From Microbacterium sp. MPKO10 (lineage in GTDB: Bacteria > Actinomycetota > Actinomycetes > Actinomycetales > Microbacteriaceae), in the NCBI RefSeq assembly GCF_026107415.2, contig NZ_JAPCHX010000004.1:310001-374000 (forward strand): DNA of 64,000 nucleotides. The letters run 5' to 3'. Positions 35,548 to 44,110 of this stretch are shown here, in pieces; positions within the stretch are counted from its first letter, which is position 1, and the number at the start of each line of letters is the position of its first letter. The notes beneath the pieces were generated by a model that was not told where the DNA came from, searched no databases, and saw only the letters and a list, made by a program, of their open reading frames with translations. A program made the translations under genes and the position numbers.

Positions 35548-37437
35548 ATGAGCTCACCTGCCACACCCCGCCGCTCCCCCTTCGCCCGTCGCGCCGACGA
35601 TGGTCCCCGCGCAACATTCCGGCAGCTTCTGCCGTACCTGTTCGAGCACAAGGGCCCGCTCGCTGCTGCTCTCGTGCTGGGTGTGCTCGGTGCCGCCGCC
35701 TCGCTGGCCCAGCCGCTCCTGGTCAGCCAGGTGATTCAACTGGTCGAGCGCGCACAGCCGCTCGGCTGGCTCGTCGGGGCGCTCGTAGTGCTGGTCATCG
35801 TCTCGGCCCTGATCTCGGGCTACCAGCACTACCTGCTGCAGCGCATGGGCGAAGGCGTCGTGCTTTCAAGCAGGCGGCGGCTCATCGCCCGCATGCTGCA
35901 CCTGCCGATCGCGCAGTTCGACGCCCGACGCACCGGCGACCTCGTCTCGCGCGTCGGAAGCGACACAACACTGCTGCGCGCCGTGCTCACGCAGGGTCTT
36001 GTCGAAGCGATCGGCGGCAGCATCACGTTCCTCGGTGCGCTCATCGCAATGCTCATCATCGACCCGGTACTGCTCGGGCTCACCGCCGCCGTCATCGCCG
36101 TCTCCATCATCGTCGTCGGTGCGCTGGCCGGGCGGATTCGCGTCGCCAGTGCGCGCACGCAGAAGAAGGTGGGCGACCTGACCGCCGCGCTCGAGCGCGC
36201 CATCGGTTCTGTCCGCACGATCCGCGCCTCCGGTGCGACCGAGCGCGAGATCGATGCGGTGAACACCGAAGCGGTAGGCGCGTGGCGCATGGGAGTCAAC
36301 GTCGCAAAGATCTCGGCACTCGTGGTGCCCGTCGCCGGGGTCGCCATGCAGGCATCGTTCCTCGTCGTTCTGGGCGTCGGCGGGTTTCGCGTCGCCAGCG
36401 GGGCAATCACCATCGCGAATCTCGTCGCGTTCATTCTCTTTCTGTTCATGATGATCATGCCCCTCGGCCAGGCATTCGGCGCAATCAGCGCCACGAACCA
36501 GGCGCTCGGTGCGCTCGGCCGCATTCACGAGATCGTGTCGCTCGAGTCAGAGACCGACCGCGACGCCGCCATCGCGGCATCCATCACCGCCCCGGGTGCG
36601 CGGTCCACGACGGCTCCGGCGATCGCGTTCGAGAACGTGACATTCTCGTACCCGGATGCTGTCGCCCGCGCTCACCGCGATGGCGACGGTTCCGCATACG
36701 ATTCGGCCCCCGCGGATGCCGCGGCGGACGACTCTGCACCCGACGTGCCGACAGACGGTGTTGTGCTGCGCGAGGTGAGCTTCGCCGTCGAGCGCGGGCG
36801 CCGCACCGCGCTTGTCGGGCCGAGCGGTGCCGGCAAGTCCACGATCCTCGGGCTGATCGAGCGCTTCTACGATGCGACGGGCGGCAGCATCCGTCTGGAT
36901 GGCGTGGACATACGCACGCTCAGCCGTGACGACCTGCGCTCCCGCATCGGCTACGTCGAGCAGGACGCCCCGGTGCTCGCCGGCAGCATCCGAGACAACC
37001 TGCTGCTCGCCTCCCCCGACGCAACCGACGAGCAGTGCATCGACGTGCTGCACGCTGTCAATCTGGGCGATGTGCTCGGCCGCAACCCGCTGGGCCTCGA
37101 TGCCCCGGTCGGCGAAGACGGCATCATGCTCTCGGGCGGCGAGCGCCAGCGCCTCGCCATCGCACGCTCGATCCTCTCGGCGCCGCCGATTCTGCTGCTC
37201 GACGAATCCACGTCGAGCCTTGACGGCGTGAACGAGCAGAAGATGCGGGCGGCCATCGATGCGGTGGCCGAAGACCGCACGCTGATCGTGATCGCGCACC
37301 GGCTGTCAACGGTCGTCGACAGCGACCGCATCATCGTGCTCGACAGCGGCCGCGTGATTGGCGCCGGAACCCACTCGGAGCTGGTGCAGGAGGTTCCGCT
37401 GTACCGCGACCTCGCGAAGCACCAGCTGCTCGTCTAG
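35548..37437 (+). CDS. ABC exporter, fused membrane and ATPase domains
   Basis: A 629-residue half-transporter that acts as a dimer. Six membrane helices span about 38-310. The ATPase domain has Walker A GPSGAGKST near 424-432, the signature LSGGERQR, Walker B ILLLDE followed by STSSLD, and AHR. Unusually, an Ala/Asp-rich insert of about 35 residues (370-404) splits FSYPD from VVLREVSF at the start of the ATPase domain. The family exports lipids, drugs or peptides; the substrate here is unknown. It is divergent from the methyltransferase fusion. Confidence 0.92.
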   Translation: MSSPATPRRSPFARRADDGPRATFRQLLPYLFEHKGPLAAALVLGVLGAAASLAQPLLVSQVIQLVERAQPLGWLVGALVVLVIVSALISGYQHYLLQRMGEGVVLSSRRRLIARMLHLPIAQFDARRTGDLVSRVGSDTTLLRAVLTQGLVEAIGGSITFLGALIAMLIIDPVLLGLTAAVIAVSIIVVGALAGRIRVASARTQKKVGDLTAALERAIGSVRTIRASGATEREIDAVNTEAVGAWRMGVNVAKISALVVPVAGVAMQASFLVVLGVGGFRVASGAITIANLVAFILFLFMMIMPLGQAFGAISATNQALGALGRIHEIVSLESETDRDAAIAASITAPGARSTTAPAIAFENVTFSYPDAVARAHRDGDGSAYDSAPADAAADDSAPDVPTDGVVLREVSFAVERGRRTALVGPSGAGKSTILGLIERFYDATGGSIRLDGVDIRTLSRDDLRSRIGYVEQDAPVLAGSIRDNLLLASPDATDEQCIDVLHAVNLGDVLGRNPLGLDAPVGEDGIMLSGGERQRLAIARSILSAPPILLLDESTSSLDGVNEQKMRAAIDAVAEDRTLIVIAHRLSTVVDSDRIIVLDSGRVIGAGTHSELVQEVPLYRDLAKHQLLV

Positions 37438-37902
37438 CGGCGGCTCGTCTCATGCGCGAGCATTGAAAGGTCAAAGTTTGCTCTCAGAACGCCGTTTAAA
37501 AGCATTCTTTGCCCTCTGAAACGTTCTGGGGTGCGCAGACACGCGCGAACACGTCCACGCACGGGCCAAACAGCTCTTGCCCACGCTCATGGACGTGCAT
37601 TCGGCACCTACCTATTGCAACGACGAGATGTATTCGGGGCGCTCGCGAGCCACCCGGAGTGCGACGCAGCACAAGCGACAGTCCGGCCTGCCAAGCACGC
37701 ATCAAACCGCTGGACAGCGCACCAATTATGCGTTCCACCGCACGCGAACCGGCGGCCGGCTGCGATCTCATGGTCGTCATCTCCCCCTGGTGTTACAGTA
37801 AAAGTGTCCGGGCCGCCAGCCCGGTGCTCGAAAAAGGGGCACGAAGCGCGTCGCGCGAGACATATACGGAATGTCATTCGTCCGTTGTCTCGAAGGAGCA
37901 CC
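37438..37902. other. Non-coding stretch before the ThDP enzyme gene
   Basis: About 465 bases with no supported gene. It contains a perfect inverted repeat GACAT-N7-ATGTC at 37859-37875, about 28 bases before the ThDP enzyme start, a plausible operator. The first 60 bases are more AT-rich than the surroundings. No terminator is evident after the ABC exporter. Confidence 0.5.
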
Positions 37903-39561
37903 ATGCCCACGGTCTCAGCGCATATCGCCACCACTCTCGCCGCCCACGTCACCGACATGTTCGGAGTGATGGGCAACGGCAATGCCTACTTGCTCGACGC
38001 CCTGGCTGACACGGCGGTCCGCTACACAGCCGTGCGGCACGAAGCCGGCACCGTAGCCGCGGCCGACGCCTATTACCGCACGAGCGGGCACCTCGCGGTC
38101 GCCACCTCCACGTACGGCCCCGGGTTCACGAATACCATCACTCCGCTCGCCGAGGCAGTGAAGGCGAGCACTCCTCTGCTGCTCGTCACCGGATCGGCCC
38201 CGACCACGGGGCTGCGGCCGTGGGACGTCGATCAGGCCGCACTGTGCCGCGCGGTCGGCGCTCACGTCATCACGGTCACGCAGGACTCCCCCGTCGACAG
38301 CACCCGCGCCGCCCTCGAGCACGCTCTCTCGAACCGCACGGCCGTCGTCCTCGAGATTCCCTACGACATCGGCGGACTCGAAGCGCAGGATGCTGCCGAG
38401 CAGGCGTCAGCGCCTCTTGCCGTTCCGGCCCCGCAGCCACCGCGCGCCCACGATCTCGACGTCGCCGCCGCGGCGCTGCGTACGGCTCGGCGCCCGCTGC
38501 TGCTCGCCGGCCGCGGTGCGTTCCTCTCTGGCGCAGGCCCCGCACTGCGCACGCTGGCCACCACTCTCGGTGCCGTGACAGCGTCCTCCGCCCTCGGCCG
38601 CGGGCAGTTCGATGACCGGTACGATCTGGGCGTTGCCGGCGGCTTCGGTCAAGAGAAGGCGATGGAGCTCACGGCAACTGCCGACGTTGTGCTCGTCGTC
38701 GGGGCGGGGCTCAACCAGTTCACCATGCGCTTCGGTGCTCTGTTCGGCGAGAACGCTCGAGTCGTGCAGATCGACATCGCCGACGCCCCCACGAATGCAC
38801 GCGTTGACGATTTCGTGTCGGGCGATGCGCGCACCGCCATCGAGGGTCTCAACGCTCGGCTCTCCGGTGCTCCCTCATCCGGTTGGCGTGCGTCGGTGAC
38901 CGGGTTCGCTGACGGCAGCCTCCGTGTGCGCGAACCGGGTGACGCGGCAGCATCCGACGGCCTGCTCGACCCGCGCAGTCTCACGCGGCGCCTCAACGAG
39001 ATCATCCCGAACGACCGTGTCATGGTGACCGACGGAGGGCACTTCCTCGGCTGGGTGAATCAGTACTTCGACGTTGCCGATCCTGACCGTTTCGCGATGA
39101 TCGGCACGCCATTCCAGTCGATCGGGCTGGGCCTGCCCAGCGTGGTCGGTTCGGCGATGGCGCGACCCGACGCGTTCTCGGTTCTGTGCACGGGCGACGG
39201 CGGTGGCCTCATGGCGCTTGCCGACCTCGAATCGGCGGTGCGCGCGATGAAGCGTGGAGCGATCGTCGTGTACAACGATGCGGCATATGGCGCAGAGATC
39301 CATCTGTATGGCCTCGCTGGCTTCGACAGCAGCCCGATGATGATCTCGGGCGTGGACTTCGCAGGCCTTGCCCGGGCAGTGGGGGCGGATGCTGTCACGG
39401 TGAACACTCTCGATGACCTCGACGTGTTCGAGCGCTGGGTGGCGTCGGGCGACGATGGCGTCATGCTTCTGGACTGCCGCATCACGCAGTCGCTCCGTGC
39501 GCCGTACCAAGAAGAGGTCATTGCGCAGAACAGTGCGCTCTTCCAGCCGACTCCTGCGTAA
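37903..39561 (+). CDS. Thiamine-diphosphate-dependent enzyme, acetolactate synthase/decarboxylase family
   Basis: A 552-residue enzyme with the three-domain POX fold. The catalytic glutamate is E47 (YTAVRHEAGTVAAADA). The central domain (about 190-330) binds a nucleotide in some relatives. The ThDP/metal motif starts at G431-D432-G433. AAGGAG before ATG 37903 fixes the start. No IlvN-like regulatory subunit follows, so biosynthetic acetolactate synthase is less likely than a catabolic carboligase or 2-oxoacid decarboxylase. The nearby aromatic-degradation cluster may supply the substrate; that is inference. Confidence 0.85.
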   Translation: MPTVSAHIATTLAAHVTDMFGVMGNGNAYLLDALADTAVRYTAVRHEAGTVAAADAYYRTSGHLAVATSTYGPGFTNTITPLAEAVKASTPLLLVTGSAPTTGLRPWDVDQAALCRAVGAHVITVTQDSPVDSTRAALEHALSNRTAVVLEIPYDIGGLEAQDAAEQASAPLAVPAPQPPRAHDLDVAAAALRTARRPLLLAGRGAFLSGAGPALRTLATTLGAVTASSALGRGQFDDRYDLGVAGGFGQEKAMELTATADVVLVVGAGLNQFTMRFGALFGENARVVQIDIADAPTNARVDDFVSGDARTAIEGLNARLSGAPSSGWRASVTGFADGSLRVREPGDAAASDGLLDPRSLTRRLNEIIPNDRVMVTDGGHFLGWVNQYFDVADPDRFAMIGTPFQSIGLGLPSVVGSAMARPDAFSVLCTGDGGGLMALADLESAVRAMKRGAIVVYNDAAYGAEIHLYGLAGFDSSPMMISGVDFAGLARAVGADAVTVNTLDDLDVFERWVASGDDGVMLLDCRITQSLRAPYQEEVIAQNSALFQPTPA

Positions 39562-39711
39562 GCGAACCTACTTTGACTCGCACTGCGCGCTTCGATCTCG
39601 AGAACGTACCGCAGCAGGCCGAACTGAGACTCCACGCGGCAGTCGGGTAGTCCGATCGTCGTATAGTGCCGCCGGAGTATCACTCCCACATCGCCCTATT
39701 CCAGCGCCGGG

Positions 39712-40041
39712 TCACCTCTGGTCATACGTGTTCGCCGGGACCGACTCGTCGCGTCGCCTCGCCGACATCCACCGTACGAGCCATTGGACGAAGTTTATTC
39801 CGCTGAGAATGAAGAAGAACACAGTGATGAACGGAAAGAAGTCTTTGTCGCTCTGCAACGCGTCGTCAATATTGAAGAGCACAATCGTCACAACGAGAAA
39901 AACGACCCCGAGGAAGAGGAGGGCAAATCCGCGGCAGCGCGCCCACCCACCTGGCGCCTGATAAACATGTGCAATCATCCAGCGTCCGAATGGCCCGTAC
40001 TCTTTCCCCCCCCGTTTCAGAGTGCCTCTCAGTGAATGCAT
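39712..40041 (-). CDS. Small two-helix membrane protein (109 aa)
   Basis: A protein with a basic N-terminal tail and two transmembrane segments (GFALLFLGVVFLVVTIVLF and FFPFITVFFFILSGINFV), ending in a basic cytoplasmic tail. It is divergent from the hpaH promoter and in line with no neighbour. No family is recognised. The Phe-rich composition is unlike adjacent genes. The start at 40041 lacks a good ribosome site. Confidence 0.6.
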   Translation of the reverse strand: MHSLRGTLKRGGKEYGPFGRWMIAHVYQAPGGWARCRGFALLFLGVVFLVVTIVLFNIDDALQSDKDFFPFITVFFFILSGINFVQWLVRWMSARRRDESVPANTYDQR

Positions 40042-40169
40042 GACCGCAGCCTATGAGACGACGTTGCATGCCGGTGTGAGACACGATGTCTGTCCAGCGT
40101 GTCAGCCGCGGGTGTGCCACAGGTACTGACCGGGTCCCTAAAAAGATCTCCACCCACACAGATCGCCCG

Positions 40170-40185
40170 TGATCGTATACGATCA
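40170..40185. promoter_or_regulatory. Palindromic operator upstream of hpaH
   Basis: TGATCGTATACGATCA is a perfect 16-bp palindrome with the ATxGTATACxAT core typical of FadR/VanR-type GntR regulators. It lies about 35 bases before the hpaH ribosome site. The GntR gene at 43393 is the likely binder. Confidence 0.75.
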
Positions 40186-40220
40186 TTGCAGAAGCTTTCG
40201 ACGACGAAGTGGAGCCACAC

Positions 40221-41006
40221 GTGCTTGAGCATTCAGACATCGTGTCCATCGCAGATGAGCTGGCCGAGGCGGAGAGAACCCGGTCGACCATCCCCCTGCT
40301 GACGGCGCGTCACGACGGCATGACCATCGAGGATTCCTACGCCGTGCAGAATGTCTGGAAGCAGCGCGGCATCGAGGCTGGGCGCCGCGTCGTCGGCCGC
40401 AAAATCGGCCTCACCTCGAAAGTCATGCAGCAGGCCACCGGCATCACCGAGCCCGACTATGGCGTGATTTTCGACGACCTCGTCTACGAAAACGGCTCGG
40501 TCCTCGAGTTCGACAGGTTCTCGAATGTGCGCATCGAAGTTGAGCTGGCCTTTGTGCTCGGCGAGAGCCTCACGGGCCCAAACTGCTCACTCTTCGACGT
40601 GCTGCGCGCAACTGAGTATGTCGTGCCCGCGCTCGAGGTGCTCAGCTCGCGCATCGAGATGGCCGGCCGCACGATTGTCGACACGATCTCAGACAATGCC
40701 GCCCTCGGCGCCATGGTTCTGGGTGGCCGCCCCGTCGCCGTCGACGCCGTCGACCTGCGCTGGGTCTCGGCTCTGCTCTACCGCAACGAGACCATCGAAG
40801 AGTCGGGCGTCGCCGCCGCGGTGCTGAATCATCCAGCATCCGGAGTCGCCTGGCTCGCCAACAAGTTTGCTCACCACGGCGACCGCCTCGAGAAGGGCGA
40901 GATCATTCTCGCCGGGTCATTCACGCGGCCCATGTGGGTCGAACGCGGAGACACCGTGCACGCCGATTACGGACAGCTGGGAGCCATCACATGCCGATTC
41001 GACTGA
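40221..41006 (+). CDS. hpaH: 2-oxo-hept-4-ene-1,7-dioate hydratase HpaH
   Basis: A 261-residue member of the hydratase/FAH superfamily that adds water to 2-oxohept-4-ene-1,7-dioate in homoprotocatechuate breakdown. It closely follows E. coli HpaH: KIGLTSKVMQ, EPDYGVIFDD, metal-site RIEVELAFVLGE, SDNAALGAMVLGGRP and VLNHPASGVAWLANK. I chose the GTG at 40221, with GGAG six bases upstream, over the GTG at 40209. It overlaps hpaI by 16 bases. Confidence 0.93.
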   Translation: MLEHSDIVSIADELAEAERTRSTIPLLTARHDGMTIEDSYAVQNVWKQRGIEAGRRVVGRKIGLTSKVMQQATGITEPDYGVIFDDLVYENGSVLEFDRFSNVRIEVELAFVLGESLTGPNCSLFDVLRATEYVVPALEVLSSRIEMAGRTIVDTISDNAALGAMVLGGRPVAVDAVDLRWVSALLYRNETIEESGVAAAVLNHPASGVAWLANKFAHHGDRLEKGEIILAGSFTRPMWVERGDTVHADYGQLGAITCRFD

Positions 41007-41812
41007 CCCCTCCCCCCACCATGCGTGAGCGCATTGCTTCCTCCGATCGCGCGCTCGTCGGCATGTGGGTGAGCAGCGGCAGCACACTCAACGCCGAAAT
41101 CTGCGCCGGGAGCGGCCTCGACCTACTGCTCATCGACGGCGAGCACAGCCAGAACACTCTCGACACGATCTTGACGCAGCTGCAGGCCGTCGCCGCGTAC
41201 CCCATCACGCCGCTTGTACGCGTGCCTGTCAACGACACGGTGATCATCAAGCAGTATCTCGACATCGGGGTGCAGAACCTGCTCGTCCCGATGGTTCACA
41301 CGGCCGAGGATGCTGAGACTGCCGTCGCCGCCGTGCGCTACCCGCCGCGCGGTGTTCGCGGTGTCGGGAGTGCGCTCGCCCGTGCCTCGCGCTGGAACCG
41401 CGTCGACAACTACCTCACGGATGCCGACGACACGATCTCGCTCTACGTGCAGATCGAATCGGCGGAAGCCGTGCGCAATGCGCGGGCGATTGCCGCCGTC
41501 GACGGCGTGGATGGTGTGTTCATCGGGCCGAGCGACCTTGCAGCATCCATGGGACACTTGGGCCAGCAGGGCCACCCCGATGTCGTGGATGCTGTCGAGA
41601 CCACGATTCGCACGATGAACGAACTCGGCGTGCCCGTCGGCGTCAACGCGTTTGCCCCCGAGGCCGCCCGCGGCTACCTCGAGACGGGCGTCGATTTCAC
41701 CTTCGTCGCCGCCGATGTCGCACTGCTCGCCCGCGCGAGCGAAGCTCTGGCGGCCACGTGGCTGCCTCAGGAGCAGACCGATGACGACGCTGAACCTCGG
41801 GCAAGCTATTGA
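40991..41812 (+). CDS. hpaI: 4-hydroxy-2-oxoheptane-1,7-dioate aldolase HpaI
   Basis: A 273-residue class II aldolase that splits 4-hydroxy-2-oxoheptanedioate into pyruvate and succinate semialdehyde. Residues equivalent to the E. coli active site are present with a uniform offset of seven: H52, R77, E156 and D182. The family segments DGEHSQN and RGVGSALARASRWNR are clear. It is translationally coupled to hpaH. Confidence 0.95.
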   Translation: MPIRLTPPPTMRERIASSDRALVGMWVSSGSTLNAEICAGSGLDLLLIDGEHSQNTLDTILTQLQAVAAYPITPLVRVPVNDTVIIKQYLDIGVQNLLVPMVHTAEDAETAVAAVRYPPRGVRGVGSALARASRWNRVDNYLTDADDTISLYVQIESAEAVRNARAIAAVDGVDGVFIGPSDLAASMGHLGQQGHPDVVDAVETTIRTMNELGVPVGVNAFAPEAARGYLETGVDFTFVAADVALLARASEALAATWLPQEQTDDDAEPRASY

Positions 41813-41830
41813 GCGCCGTGAACGCGGCAA

Positions 41831-41886
41831 CCGGGATGCTGTGCGCACCGCGTGCGTCGAACGGTGCCGCGTGCGACAGCATCCGG
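41831..41886 (+). terminator. Hairpin after hpaI built from an octamer pair
   Basis: GGATGCTGT and ACAGCATCC (41834 and 41876) pair, with flanking CCG/CGG and inner GCGCA pairs, into a long imperfect stem. There is no U-tract. It lies just before the second operator and may separate the two halves of the hpa cluster. Confidence 0.5.
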
Positions 41887-41909
41887 TGGGGTCTTCCCCC
41901 ACGCGTCAA

Positions 41910-41923
41910 GATCGTATATCATT
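41910..41923. promoter_or_regulatory. Second GntR-type operator, before the FAH-RraA gene
   Basis: The core ATCGTATATCAT (41911-41922) matches ten of twelve bases of the hpaH operator core. It is about 40 bases before the ATG at 41960. Two similar sites, one before each half of the cluster, suggest a shared local regulator. Confidence 0.6.
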
Positions 41924-41959
41924 TGGAATACGACAGTCCACGATGAGGAGAGACCGTCC

Positions 41960-43411
41960 ATGACCCACGACGTGACCGCACCCAAGATCGTTGCCGTGCA
42001 CCTGAACTATCGTTCCCGCGCCGAGCAGCGTGGGCGCATTCCCGCGCACCCGTCGTACTTCTTCAAGCCGGCATCGTCTCTCGGCGAGACGGGAGGCACC
42101 ATCGAGCGCCCCCTCGGCACCGAGCTGCTGGCGTTTGAGGGCGAGATCGCGCTGATCATCGGCACGGATGTGCGCCGGGTCTCCCCCGACGAGGGCTGGG
42201 CGGCCGTCTCAGGCGTCACCGCAGCCAACGACTTCGGTCTCTACGACTTTCGCGCGGCCGACAAGGGCTCGAACGTGCGCTCCAAGGGTGGTGACGGGTA
42301 CACGCCGCTCGGGCCGCACGTGATCGCAGCTGACCGCGTCGATCCGGCGGCCATACGCGTGCGTACATGGGTCAACGGCAAGCTCGTGCAGGACGACACG
42401 TCCGCGGGGCTGCTGTTCCCCTTCGGCCAGATCGTTGCAGACCTCTCGCAGATGATGACCCTGCACGCGGGCGACATCATCCTCACCGGAACACCGGCCG
42501 GGTCGTCCGTCGTCGCCCCCGGCGACACCGTCGAGGTCGAAGTGGATGCTCCGACAGCCGCCGGTGCGCCCTCATCAGGTCGCCTATCGACACGGGTCGT
42601 TGAGGGGACAACGGCGTTCACGGATGCTGGTGAGAAACCGAAAGCGACAGACGCACAGCGCGAAGCCGCGTGGGGCAGCCGCGAAGCCGCCGGGCTGACG
42701 CGCGACGAGACCTTCGAGCTCACGCCTGACCTGCGCACGAAGCTTGACGCCACAGCTGTCGCAACCTTGAGCGCCGCGCTGCGGAAGCTCGGCCACGTCG
42801 ACATCTTCATCGAGGGCGTGAAGGCGAGCCGCACGGGAACGAAGATGTACGGTCTTGCCCGCACCTTGCGGTTCATCCCGTTCCGCCCGGACCTGTTCGC
42901 GAGCCACGGCGGCGGTTACAACGCGCAGAAGCAGGCGTTCGACAGCGTCCAACCCGGCGAAGTGCTCGTGATGGAGGCCCGCGGCGAGCCCGCAACGGGC
43001 ACCGTGGGCGATGTTCTCGCCCTGCGGGCGCAGGTGCGCGGTGCGGCAGGCATCGTCACCGATGGCGGCATCCGTGATTTTGCCGAGGTCGCGAGCTTCG
43101 AGATTCCGACGTTCTCGCAGGGTGCCCATCCGTCGGTGCTCGGTCGCCGTCATGTGCCGTGGGCGACCGACATCACCATCGCCTGCGGCGGAGCCGCTGT
43201 GCAGCCGGGCGATCTCATCGTGGGTGACGACGACGGCGTCATCGTCATTCCACCGGCAGTTGCGCACGAGGTGATCGATGCTGCCTACGAGCAGGAACGC
43301 CGTGATGGCTGGACGGCCGAGCAGGTGGCGAACGGCGAACGCATCGAGGGGCTCTTCCCCATGAACGACGAGTGGAAGGAACGGTACCAGGCATGGCTCT
43401 CACAGCAGTGA
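41960..43411 (+). CDS. Fused FAH-type isomerase/decarboxylase and RraA-like enzyme
   Basis: A 483-residue protein of two enzyme domains. Residues 1 to about 215 belong to the fumarylacetoacetate hydrolase family (FEGEIALIIG, FPFGQIVADLS, DIILTGTPAGSSV). After a linker, about 255-440 is an RraA/HMG-aldolase-like domain with the catalytic-type R372-D373 in TDGGIRD and VGDVLALRAQVRG upstream. In E. coli the matching steps are done by HpaG, two tandem FAH domains. Here the second FAH domain seems replaced. I infer that FAH is the dienoate isomerase and RraA the OPET decarboxylase. GAGGAG precedes ATG 41960. Confidence 0.85.
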   Translation: MTHDVTAPKIVAVHLNYRSRAEQRGRIPAHPSYFFKPASSLGETGGTIERPLGTELLAFEGEIALIIGTDVRRVSPDEGWAAVSGVTAANDFGLYDFRAADKGSNVRSKGGDGYTPLGPHVIAADRVDPAAIRVRTWVNGKLVQDDTSAGLLFPFGQIVADLSQMMTLHAGDIILTGTPAGSSVVAPGDTVEVEVDAPTAAGAPSSGRLSTRVVEGTTAFTDAGEKPKATDAQREAAWGSREAAGLTRDETFELTPDLRTKLDATAVATLSAALRKLGHVDIFIEGVKASRTGTKMYGLARTLRFIPFRPDLFASHGGGYNAQKQAFDSVQPGEVLVMEARGEPATGTVGDVLALRAQVRGAAGIVTDGGIRDFAEVASFEIPTFSQGAHPSVLGRRHVPWATDITIACGGAAVQPGDLIVGDDDGVIVIPPAVAHEVIDAAYEQERRDGWTAEQVANGERIEGLFPMNDEWKERYQAWLSQQ

Positions 43412-44091
43412 GCGGCGACGAACCGGCAGCGCTCAGCAAGTCCGAGCGCGCCTACCGTTGGATCCGCGAGCGCATCGAAAGCGGACGCTACGTTCCCGGT
43501 TACCGTCTCGTGCTCGGGCAGATTGCGCGTGAGCTCGACGTCAGCGTCGTGCCGGTGCGCGAGGCGATCCGTCGCCTCGAGGCCGAGGGACTCGTGACGT
43601 TCGAACGCAACGTCGGCGCCCAGGTCGCGATGATCGAGGTCACCGAATACGTGCACACGATGCAGTCGCTCGCCATTATCGAGGGGGCAGCGACAAGTCT
43701 CACGGCGCATCTCATGACCCCCGAGCGCATCGCTGCCGCCCGCGACATCAACGACGCGATGGCCGCCAGCCTCGACGATTTCAATCCGCACCGCTTCACC
43801 GAGCTGAACAAAGAGTTCCACGCGGTGCTCTACGAGGGATGCCCGAATCCGCACATCCTCGACCTCGTGCACAAGGGTTGGAACCGCATGCGCGCGCTGC
43901 GCGACTCGACCTTCAGCTTCGTTCCGGGCCGTGCTCGCGACTCCGTGACAGAGCACGAGAACATCCTGACGCTCATTGAGTCAGAGGCCGCGCTGCTCGA
44001 CATCGAACTGGCCGCCCGCAATCATCGTCTCGCCACCCTCGAGGCGTTCACCGCTTACCAGCAGGCTCACGGGCCCGCTCACACGTCGTAG
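43393..44091 (+). CDS. GntR-family regulator with FCD domain
   Basis: A 232-residue regulator. The winged helix (about 12-75) has LGQIARELDVSVVPVREAI followed by RRLEAEGLVTFE. The C-terminal FCD ligand domain (about 85-215) contains the metal-ligand helix pattern with FHAVLYEGCPNP and TEHENIL. It overlaps the previous gene by 19 bases and sits inside the hpa cluster, so it likely controls it and binds the operators at 40170 and 41910, with a pathway metabolite as inducer. An upstream GTG (43372) is possible but less likely. Confidence 0.9.
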   Translation: MALTAVSGDEPAALSKSERAYRWIRERIESGRYVPGYRLVLGQIARELDVSVVPVREAIRRLEAEGLVTFERNVGAQVAMIEVTEYVHTMQSLAIIEGAATSLTAHLMTPERIAAARDINDAMAASLDDFNPHRFTELNKEFHAVLYEGCPNPHILDLVHKGWNRMRALRDSTFSFVPGRARDSVTEHENILTLIESEAALLDIELAARNHRLATLEAFTAYQQAHGPAHTS

Positions 44092-44110
44092 CCGAAGAAG
44101 GAGGCACCAC

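Noticed and set aside
37496-37780. A 94-codon minus-strand frame in the gap before the ThDP gene
   Set aside because: No recognisable domain, ribosome site or neighbour on that strand. It is kept as non-coding.
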